A program made the translations under genes and the position numbers. From Pirellulales bacterium (GTDB taxonomy: Bacteria; Planctomycetota; Planctomycetia; Pirellulales; JAICIG01), in NCBI GenBank assembly GCA_025924495.1, contig JAICIG010000366.1, positions 1-8,152 of the forward strand: DNA of 8,152 bases, read 5' to 3'. The notes under the pieces were generated by a model. That model had not been told where the DNA came from. It ran no database searches and was given only the letters and a program-made list of their open reading frames with translations. Shown piece after piece: positions 1 to 5,307 of this stretch (positions within the stretch are counted from its first letter, which is position 1; each line of letters starts with the position of its first letter).

Positions 1-6
1 AAGTAA

Positions 7-93
7 GTGGCATTGGGCGTGAGCCTCCGTGTTGTGATCGGCAAGTCAATCGAAGGCGAGGCGTCCGGCAGCGAAGCGGCGGAAATGGAGTAA
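7..93 (+). other. Short open frame, possible tail or leader upstream of the first gene
   Basis: This frame runs 28 codons from a GTG at 7 to TAA at 91-93 and ends in SEAAEME. An in-frame TAA at 4-6 closes it on the left, so it cannot simply be the end of a long upstream gene unless there is a frameshift. Its last codons contain the GGAG (87-90) that serves as ribosome binding site for the next gene, an arrangement seen in coupled genes. No family is recognised and the window edge hides any ribosome binding site of its own. It could equally be non-coding spacer. Confidence 0.2.
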
Positions 94-99
94 CTGACC

Positions 100-684
100 G
101 TGGAGAATTTCCAACAAGCTATCGCAACCAGCCCCTTCGCCCAATTCCTGCTCGGCGTGTTGGCGAGTTTGTTGGCGGCTGTGATATGGGCCGGGGGAAG
201 CTGGTGGAACTATCGCCGCGAAGCGAAGAAACGGATTCGATCGTTCCGAGGCGAGTGGGAGACATGGTGGCAACCGGTAAGCCCAGAGTCGCCTCCCTGG
301 ATTGGTCAAAGAATGCAAATCAGCATTGGTTATCGCAAAATCCGCTTCACGAGCGTCCCCAATGGCCGAATTGATCGCGACGCTCGTCAGAACAAAGAAA
401 AGGAGTACAACTGGGCCGGCGAAATGCAGCTTAGCGATCAGATTTATTTGTACGGCTCTTGGCACAAATTGGACGGTCCAGGCTGCGGAGCCTTTGTATT
501 GCTTCGCACCAGCGATGGCGATTGCCTCTGCGGTTACATTATCGGCCACAATTTAGGCAACGACGTCAGAATGGGGCCGTTCGTCCTAGCCAAGGATCGC
601 CGTAACGTGCTGATCGGTATGCGCTGGCTGAGAGAAAACTGGCGGGCGTTCGAGCCGCCGGAAGAGATGCGGGCAAAGCTCTGA
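100..684 (+). CDS. Hypothetical membrane-anchored protein with Trp/Gly-rich beta-type domain
   Basis: I do not recognise this gene by family. The GTG start at 100 is chosen because GGAG (87-90) lies nine bases upstream and no in-frame ATG precedes the membrane segment. The 194-residue product has one hydrophobic helix at about residues 12-32, then a basic stretch (YRREAKKRIR, 38-47) that should keep the rest in the cytoplasm. The remainder looks like alternating beta strands with conserved-type aromatic and glycine positions: GEWETWW (51-57), YLYGSW (116-121), CGYIIGH (144-150) and GPFVLAKD (159-166). This order, helix plus small beta barrel, resembles in outline the CBASS effector Cap15, but that is a topology analogy only and Cap15 has two helices. 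Base composition is visibly closer to 50% GC in the lines sampled than in the GC-rich genes around it, which may indicate acquisition. It converges on the next gene, 14 bases away. Confidence 0.75.
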   Translation: MENFQQAIATSPFAQFLLGVLASLLAAVIWAGGSWWNYRREAKKRIRSFRGEWETWWQPVSPESPPWIGQRMQISIGYRKIRFTSVPNGRIDRDARQNKEKEYNWAGEMQLSDQIYLYGSWHKLDGPGCGAFVLLRTSDGDCLCGYIIGHNLGNDVRMGPFVLAKDRRNVLIGMRWLRENWRAFEPPEEMRAKL

Positions 685-698
685 TCGAAATGCTCTGG

Positions 699-1208
699 TT
701 AGTCCCGAGACAGCATTCGCTTCAGCCCGCTCCGGACGAGAGGTCGCTTGAGCGACCAGATGGCGGCGCGCAACATCGAATCGAGCATACCGAAGGCGAT
801 CGGCACGGTGATCAAACCGACCAGCCCGCATCCAATCGCAATCGGCAGGTAGATCAGCGCTTCGTTCGTGGGCTGCGGATGTAACTCCAATGACCGAGCG
901 CCAATCCAGCGGACCGCGGCGCAGAAGATCGCGATGAAACACGTGGCAAACAGCAGCGAACCGATGGTGAACTGGCCGGGCAACGAATCGTTTCGCTGCG
1001 CCCAAAGCGTCAACCAGGCGAGGGCCAGGCTGGCGGTGATGATCATGCCCAACAGGAAGACGAAGAATACGGACAAGAAGGGAACTTGCATGCTCAGCGA
1101 AACGATCGCAGCAACCATCGCCGCCCAGACGATGCCGCCATAGAAGCGAGACCAGCGCAGGCGGGAGGTCGGCGGTTGGAATTCGGTCGTGGCCATAGGT
1201 TGCGGCAT
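699..1208 (-). CDS. Small four-helix membrane protein, planctomycete type
   Basis: This is a 169-residue integral membrane protein of unknown function. Predicted helices lie at about residues 22-39, 43-70, 80-102 and 118-141, and the C-terminus is basic (SLKRPLVRSGLKRMLSRD), so it is probably cytoplasmic. The stretch QFTIGSLLFATCFIAIF (79-95) resembles the 'FSLRTLL..T..A' helix found in many uncharacterised planctomycete membrane proteins. That resemblance is from memory. The start is uncertain. I chose the ATG at 1208, with a weak GAG just upstream, over an upstream TTG at 1226 (six more residues) and a downstream ATG at 1196. The gene is read toward the left and converges with the gene ending at 684. 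A hairpin at 1255-1289 separates it from the desaturase gene, so transcription may be independent. Confidence 0.75.
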   Translation of the reverse strand: MPQPMATTEFQPPTSRLRWSRFYGGIVWAAMVAAIVSLSMQVPFLSVFFVFLLGMIITASLALAWLTLWAQRNDSLPGQFTIGSLLFATCFIAIFCAAVRWIGARSLELHPQPTNEALIYLPIAIGCGLVGLITVPIAFGMLDSMLRAAIWSLKRPLVRSGLKRMLSRD

Positions 1209-1254
1209 ATTCTCGTGCGAGTCCAACTAAATGCGTTTACTTAATGAACGCAAG

Positions 1255-1289
1255 CATGCCTACGTCGGCGAAGCGCCGACGAAGGCATG
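1255..1289. repeat. Palindromic hairpin, REP-like or terminator-like
   Basis: The arms 1255-1270 (CATGCCTACGTCGGCG) and 1274-1289 are complementary over 16 positions with a single mismatch, separated by the three-base loop AAG. The stem is very GC-rich. No T-run follows on either strand, so it is not a classical intrinsic terminator, although it sits just past the stop of the leftward desaturase gene and could still slow transcription or protect an mRNA end. The sequence has the look of a dispersed palindrome of the kind found between planctomycete genes. The rest of 1209-1342 shows nothing else that I can name. Confidence 0.7.
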
Positions 1290-1342
1290 GCACCCTATTC
1301 ATGGTACACAGATTCACATCGTCAAAACCACTGCTTCAATCA

Positions 1343-2143
1343 TCAATGGCTGCCGGCTCGTATGGCGCTGCGCGGAGCGCTGACGGCGGCAAACCGCTCT
1401 TCGTATTGAGGATGGTTCGTGCCGAGCAATCGATCCCAAAAGTTGAAATACAATCCGTAGTTCGCCCGGAAGCTTTCGTGATGCATGGCGTGGTGCGTGG
1501 GCGTGTTCAAGAACTTGCCCATCCATGTATTGAGAAACCAGCGCGGGAAGATCTCAAAGCCGCAATGCCCGAGCACGTTGAACGAGATTTGCCAGGTCAT
1601 GAAGACGAGGAATGCCGACGGATGCATCGGAATGGTGAAGGCCGTCAATGGCCCGATGCCTGCTTGCACCACGGCTTCCAACACGCTGAACGAATACGCC
1701 GCCCAGGGCGAAGGGCTGGTCGAAAGATGATGCACGCGATGCATGCGGCGGAACAGCCGCGGATGGTGCATCAGGCGATGCGTCCAGTAGAAATAAGCGT
1801 CGTGCAGCAGAATGACGAGCGCGATGCTGACGAAGAACCAGCCGCGCCCGTGCTGTTCGATTCGACCATAGAATTTCGTCCAGCCCGAATAGCCGGCGAA
1901 GACGACGAAGCTGCCCATCAGGCCGAACACGGCCAGGCTGCGGAGCGAATAGGCGATCTCCCAGCCCAACTGCCGCCAGGTCGGAAACCGCGGCACGATC
2001 TTGCGGTGAACCATCAGCCGCTTCAACAGCACATAAAACAAGAGCCAAGCCGTTCCCGCCAGCGCGGCGTACCAGACGGCATCACCCACGGAGATTGCCG
2101 GCGCCGCTCGAATGGCGCGCCACAGTCTGTCGCCCAGCGGCAT
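1343..2143 (-). CDS. Sterol desaturase / fatty acid hydroxylase family membrane protein
   Basis: This is a 266-residue member of the membrane-bound di-iron fatty acid hydroxylase superfamily (PF04116), whose members oxidise lipid C-H bonds in the membrane using O2. The histidine clusters that bind the two irons are all visible: HDAYFYWTH (114-122) running into HRLMHH (122-127), HRVHH (135-139), and HHAMHH (217-222) near the C-terminus, with a further His in LGHCGFE (193). Hydrophobic helices precede and separate these clusters, at about 25-43, 65-85, 100-115 and 160-190. The start is the ATG at 2143 because AGGAG stands eight bases upstream; a GTG at 2173 in the same frame lacks such a site. 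The substrate cannot be told from sequence: a sterol, hopanoid, carotenoid, fatty acid or ether lipid are all possible. It is leftward, the same direction as the msrA gene 176 bases upstream, and the gap probably holds its promoter. Confidence 0.93.
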   Translation of the reverse strand: MPLGDRLWRAIRAAPAISVGDAVWYAALAGTAWLLFYVLLKRLMVHRKIVPRFPTWRQLGWEIAYSLRSLAVFGLMGSFVVFAGYSGWTKFYGRIEQHGRGWFFVSIALVILLHDAYFYWTHRLMHHPRLFRRMHRVHHLSTSPSPWAAYSFSVLEAVVQAGIGPLTAFTIPMHPSAFLVFMTWQISFNVLGHCGFEIFPRWFLNTWMGKFLNTPTHHAMHHESFRANYGLYFNFWDRLLGTNHPQYEERFAAVSAPRSAIRAGSH

Positions 2144-2319
2144 AGGAATTCTCCTGTTGAAGCACGCCCGCACGCGGCTATTCGCTCGACGTCTTCAGTA
2201 CGACCAGCAGCCGCGGTCATTGCCTGCTCGATTTTACCGAACCGCACATGAGCGATCTACAAGATAGACCAATTCGAGACCGGCGCCGGCGATCCTTTTT
2301 GGCAAGGCGGTCGAGCGGC

Positions 2320-3021
2320 TCATTTCTCGTCCGAATTCAGCTTTAGCTTGTCGCGAAAGACTTTCTTGACCTTGCTGACTTTGGGACGGATCACGGCTGT
2401 GCAGTAGGGTTGCCCTTTGTGCCCTTCGTAGTAGTTCTGGTGGTACTCTTCGGCCGGATAGAACTCGGTGAACTCGGTGATCTCGGTGACGATCGGCCGG
2501 CGGAAGGCATGTTCCTTGTCGAGTTGCTCTTTGTAGTGCTCCGCCAGTTCGCGTTGCTTGTCGTTGTGATAGAAGATCACCGAGCGGTACTGCGTGCCGA
2601 TATCGGCGCCTTGCTGGTTGAGGGTGGTCGGATCGTGCGTCTGCCAGAAAACCTCGAGCAGTTCGTCGTAGCTGATCTGCTTGGGATCGTAGGAGACCTG
2701 AATGACTTCGGCATGACCGGTGAGCCCGGTGCAAACCTGCTCGTAAGTTGGGTTCTTCGCCTTGCCGCCGCTGTAACCCGACACGACGGAGTGCACTCCT
2801 TTGAGTTGCTGAAACACGGCTTCGCTGCACCAGAAGCAGCCCGAGCCGAAGGTCGCTTTATCCAGTTGAGAAGGATCCACGGCGGCAGTCTCCGAAGCTT
2901 GCTGTTTTTTATTGCGGGGCGGTTTGGCTTCCGACATCGTGGCGAGCCCGCCGGCAACGAGTGCGATAGCAATTCCCGCCAGCACTCCCACCGCAGTTCG
3001 GTTTGCAACCTTGGTCGCCAT
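2320..3021 (-). CDS. msrA: Peptide-methionine (S)-S-oxide reductase MsrA, exported
   Basis: MsrA reduces the S-form of methionine sulfoxide in proteins back to methionine. The 233-residue product has the catalytic motif GCFWCSEAVF with Cys62 as nucleophile and Glu68, then GYSGG (82-86), GHAEVIQVSYDP (102-113), FWQTHDPTT (125-133), DIGTQYRSVIFY (140-151) and AEEYHQNYY (190-198). Cys207, in GQPYCTAVI, is a good candidate resolving cysteine. A hydrophobic segment at about 10-28 followed by SEA suggests a signal peptide or anchor, so the enzyme probably acts outside the cytoplasm. It therefore needs an extracytoplasmic electron donor. There is no fused MsrB domain. The ATG at 3021 is preferred because AAAGG stands eight bases upstream; the frame stays open to 3114, but that extension is Arg-rich and looks non-coding. 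Codons for TEITEFTEF contain a short tandem repeat at 2461-2487. The gene diverges from the surface protein at 3720 across a long gap. Confidence 0.96.
   Translation of the reverse strand: MATKVANRTAVGVLAGIAIALVAGGLATMSEAKPPRNKKQQASETAAVDPSQLDKATFGSGCFWCSEAVFQQLKGVHSVVSGYSGGKAKNPTYEQVCTGLTGHAEVIQVSYDPKQISYDELLEVFWQTHDPTTLNQQGADIGTQYRSVIFYHNDKQRELAEHYKEQLDKEHAFRRPIVTEITEFTEFYPAEEYHQNYYEGHKGQPYCTAVIRPKVSKVKKVFRDKLKLNSDEK
2461..2487. repeat. Three tandem 9-base units inside msrA
   Basis: GAACTCGGT is repeated three times in direct succession, with one mismatch in the third copy. On the coding strand the units give alternating Thr-Glu-Phe/Ile just before FYPAEEYHQ. The unit length keeps the reading frame, so the repeat is tolerated as a small strand-slippage tract in a surface loop position. 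Confidence 0.7.
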
Positions 3022-3150
3022 AGGATCGGCCTTTCGTCGAAACGAAGGATTGTGGTACGCGATGGACGGTCTTCGTCGGCACTTGCTGCGGCTTGCGTCT
3101 CGCCGTCGCTGCACGACATTGCCAGCCCGGACGATTCATCAGCCCATACC

Positions 3151-3229
3151 AACCCGAAGCGCGAGCGAGGCCGGACGGCCTCGAAGGCCGCCTACCGGCG
3201 ACCGCCATCCCTCGCTAGCGCTTCGGGTT
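3151..3229. repeat. REP-like palindromic repeat (AACCCGAAGCG ends)
   Basis: The 20-base arms at 3151-3170 and 3210-3229 are inverted copies of each other with one mismatch; both begin or end in the AACCCGAAGCG / CGCTTCGGGTT sequence. The 39-base centre is GC-rich and holds a smaller hairpin, GGCC-tcgaa-GGCC (3177-3189). When translated it gives the Asn-Pro-Lys-Arg-Glu-Arg-Gly string that appears in many spurious planctomycete proteins. That is known to me as a general pattern in these genomes; copy number here cannot be judged from one window. It lies 130 bases upstream of msrA and about 490 bases upstream of the surface protein gene. Confidence 0.8.
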
Positions 3230-3447
3230 AATGTGAATACGTTCCATCAGGCTATCGCAGCGGCCGGTGAATAACAGGGGCTAGTGGCTCTGGCTCAAAC
3301 GCAGGCGAGCTTACCCAATATCATAGGCGGCGGCAGAGCGAAGATGCAATTCGCCGCGCCGCTAGGCGGCTATGTCGCTCGGGTCGTGCCGCCAAGCGGA
3401 TGCTGAGCTGAAAAGTTATCTGAGATATGTCCCGCCCATGCGGCGAT

Positions 3448-3490
3448 TCGAGCGACGCCATTCCCCTTCTTTTTAGGGGAAGACGCTCGA
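3448..3490. repeat. Composite hairpin with internal loop
   Basis: An outer 7-bp stem (TCGAGCG 3448-3454 with CGCTCGA 3484-3490) encloses an inner perfect 7-bp stem (TTCCCCT 3461-3467 with AGGGGAA 3475-3481) around a T-rich seven-base loop. The internal loop is asymmetric, six against two bases. It lies about 230 bases upstream of the surface protein start and could be a leader structure, a protein binding site or the 3' end of a small transcript. No T-run follows on the plus strand. Confidence 0.5.
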
Positions 3491-3719
3491 GCGCGCTAGA
3501 TTTTGATGAAGCTGGGCGACCTGGGCGGATGGATAATTTTCAATTTTTGCGAATCGCTTGCCTTATCAAGCAGATTTTGCTTAAAAACGTTTTTGTAGGA
3601 TTCGCCCGCGGCCAGCGGGACGGATTCAGAAGATGTCTTCCCATTCAGGGCGATGCTTTTCCCTCGCGGCTTCTTTGCCGCGCATGCCCACGACTGGTCT
3701 GTCTACAAAGAGGTGTTTC

Positions 3720-5219
3720 ATGGCGGTGTTTCTGCGCAAACTGCGGGGTAAATCGAATGCCAAAGCCACGGTGCGTGGCGCCACGCGGTCTCGCAAGTCA
3801 TCGCGGCTCGGAACAGGGCTGCGTCTGGAGAGCTTAGAGCAAAGAACCTTGTTGCACGGCTTCGGCTTTGCCGCCCCGCCACCGGGACCGGCGACGCATC
3901 TGGCCTTGTGGGCCCCGGAAAATGTGGCTTCTGGCGTGGCGGCGCCATTGGAAGTCGTCGCGCTGGACGCGGCCAACCACGTCGTCAGCAACTACACGGG
4001 CATGGTCCACTTCCGCAGCACGACCGACGCGACGGCGAAGTTGCCCGCCGATTACACGTTCGCCGCGAGCGACCACGGCCATCACCTGTTCCAAGCGACG
4101 TTCGATACGACAGGCAGCCAGTCGATTACGGCAAACGACATGACCACGACTTCGATCGCCGATACGATTTCGGTCAACGTCACGCCAGCTCCGGCGGCCA
4201 CGCACTTCGGCGTGCTGACGCCCGAGACGGCGACGACCGGCCAACCATTCAGCACGACCCTTGTGGCGCTCGATGCCGCCAATCACCCGGTGTTGAACTA
4301 CACCGGTACGGTCCATTTTACGAGCACCGATGGCAGCGCCACGCTGCCCGGCGACTACACCTTCGCCGCCGGCGATCACGGCTTCCATACCTTTCAGGTC
4401 ACGCTAGGCACGGCCGGCAGCCAGACGATCACGGCAAACGACACGACGGCCTCGATCGCTGGCAGCGCCATCGTCAACGCCGACCCGGCCGCCGTGGCGA
4501 CGCACTTCGGCGTGTTTGCGAAAGAAAACGTGACGGCCGGCAAATCGTTCGATACGGTCGTCGTGGCCCTCGATGCGGCGAATCATCCCGTGCCGAACTA
4601 CACGGGCACGGTCCATTTGACCAGCACCGATGGCCACGCCACGCTGCCGGCGGACTACACATTCACAGCCGACGACCATGGCTTCCACGAGTTCCATACC
4701 ACGCTGGCTACGGCGGGCAGCCAGACGATCACGGCAAACGATACGACAACCACCGCGATTACCGGTAGCGTGACGGTCAATGTCACGCCGGCTCCCGTCG
4801 CCACTCACTTCTTGGTGTTGGCGCCAGAGAATGTGACGACGGGCAAGTCGTTTGACCTGGTGGTGATCGCTCTGGATGCGGCGAACCATGCCGTGACGGA
4901 TTATACGGGCACGGTGCAACTTGCCGCCCCGGGCGACACGAGCGCCGTGCTGCCGACGGCCTATACGTTTGCCGCCAGCGATCATGGCCGCCACGTGTTT
5001 CATGTCACATTGAACACGGCCAGCAGCCAGACGATCACGGCGACCGACACGAGCAACAGTTCGCTCGCCGGTTCGATCACAGTCACGGCGAATAGCCCGC
5101 CGGCCACGACCGGAGGCGGCCACTTTGGCCACGATCACGGCCTGCACTTGGGCGGGTTAGATGCCTTCTTCTCGGCGTTCGCCGGCAGCGGCGGCAATTT
5201 CTTCCGACACCGACATTAA
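3720..5219 (+). CDS. Secreted surface protein with four Ig-like repeats and a His/Gly tail
   Basis: The 499-residue product has a strongly basic N-terminus (1-34) running into LRLESLEQRTLLHG (34-47), the motif of the planctomycete extracellular protein family (Pfam Planc_extracel, from memory). Four beta-rich repeats follow, at about residues 58-159, 160-259, 260-360 and 361-460. Each begins with ATH, carries LDAANH and NYTG/DYTG, then YTF....DHGxH and ends in a SQ(T/S)IT(A)xD strand. Repeats of this outline are common in bacterial adhesin-like proteins. The tail (463-499) is rich in Gly and His (GHFGHDHGLHLGG, ending FRHRH). No LPxTG, dockerin or C-terminal anchor helix is seen, so the role is probably structural or adhesive at the cell surface, with no enzyme motif. 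The ATG at 3720 is chosen because AGAGG stands six bases upstream. The frame extends to an ATG at 3633 without a good ribosome site. Confidence 0.88.
   Translation: MAVFLRKLRGKSNAKATVRGATRSRKSSRLGTGLRLESLEQRTLLHGFGFAAPPPGPATHLALWAPENVASGVAAPLEVVALDAANHVVSNYTGMVHFRSTTDATAKLPADYTFAASDHGHHLFQATFDTTGSQSITANDMTTTSIADTISVNVTPAPAATHFGVLTPETATTGQPFSTTLVALDAANHPVLNYTGTVHFTSTDGSATLPGDYTFAAGDHGFHTFQVTLGTAGSQTITANDTTASIAGSAIVNADPAAVATHFGVFAKENVTAGKSFDTVVVALDAANHPVPNYTGTVHLTSTDGHATLPADYTFTADDHGFHEFHTTLATAGSQTITANDTTTTAITGSVTVNVTPAPVATHFLVLAPENVTTGKSFDLVVIALDAANHAVTDYTGTVQLAAPGDTSAVLPTAYTFAASDHGRHVFHVTLNTASSQTITATDTSNSSLAGSITVTANSPPATTGGGHFGHDHGLHLGGLDAFFSAFAGSGGNFFRHRH
3891..5099 (+). repeat. Four tandem coding repeats of about 300 bases
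   Basis: Units lie at 3891-4196, 4197-4496, 4497-4799 and 4800-5099. The second and third units are the most alike; for example a 26-base stretch starting GGCAGCCAGACGATCACGGC occurs at 4416-4441 and again at 4716-4741, exactly 300 bases apart. The first and fourth units are more diverged. This pattern suggests duplication within the gene, with the central pair the youngest or kept alike by recombination. Confidence 0.85.
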
Positions 5220-5246
5220 TCGCGCAATCAAGCAAGCGATTTCATC

Positions 5247-5287
5247 CGCGGGCTCGAAGGCAACTAAGCCTCGCCTTCGAGCCCGCG
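5247..5287. terminator. Strong hairpin between convergent genes, candidate bidirectional terminator
   Basis: The arms 5247-5261 (CGCGGGCTCGAAGGC) and 5273-5287 pair perfectly over 15 bases around an 11-base loop. The hairpin lies 27 bases past the stop of the rightward surface protein gene and 20 bases past the stop of the leftward gene ending at 5308, which is where a shared terminator is expected. Neither strand has a proper T-run after the stem, so the mechanism is uncertain. Confidence 0.65.
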
Positions 5288-5307
5288 AGATTGTTGTGAG
5301 CGACCGA

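Larger units (their letters stand above)
3022..3719. other. Long divergent intergenic region between msrA and the repeat protein
   Basis: About 700 bases separate two divergent starts. I see no credible gene: the open frames here are short or run antisense through msrA. The region holds a REP-like palindrome (3151-3229), a composite hairpin (3448-3490) and an AT-rich stretch (about 3530-3600) with the palindrome AAAAACGTTTTT at 3583-3594. Promoters for both flanking genes should lie here. A -10-like TGGATAAT ends at 3537, but no -35 box at a normal distance is convincing. No riboswitch or tRNA fold was recognised. Confidence 0.55.

Noticed and set aside
1244..2251. Long plus-strand open frame of 335 codons
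   Set aside because: It runs antisense through the desaturase gene, whose histidine clusters are intact. The product is rich in Arg, His, Gln and Ala with no recognisable motif, as expected of a shadow frame in GC-rich DNA.
2234..2830. Minus-strand open frame of 198 codons
   Set aside because: It overlaps msrA in another frame on the same strand and shows no motif, while msrA carries all its catalytic residues.
2410..3231. Plus-strand open frame of 273 codons
   Set aside because: It is antisense to msrA and ends inside the palindromic repeat, which supplies its 'NPKRERG' tail. No ribosome site or family motif supports it.
3633..3719. Upstream start for the repeat protein
   Set aside because: The extra 29 residues have no signal-like or conserved features and no good ribosome site, whereas AGAGG stands six bases before the ATG at 3720.
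3891..5099. Tandem repeats as a CRISPR array
   Set aside because: The units are about 300 bases, coding and in frame, with no short repeat-spacer pattern.
3908..5147. Alternative frames on both strands through the repeat gene
   Set aside because: They arise from the tandem repeats and are Arg/His-rich without motifs. The 3720-5219 frame has the ribosome site and the family motif.
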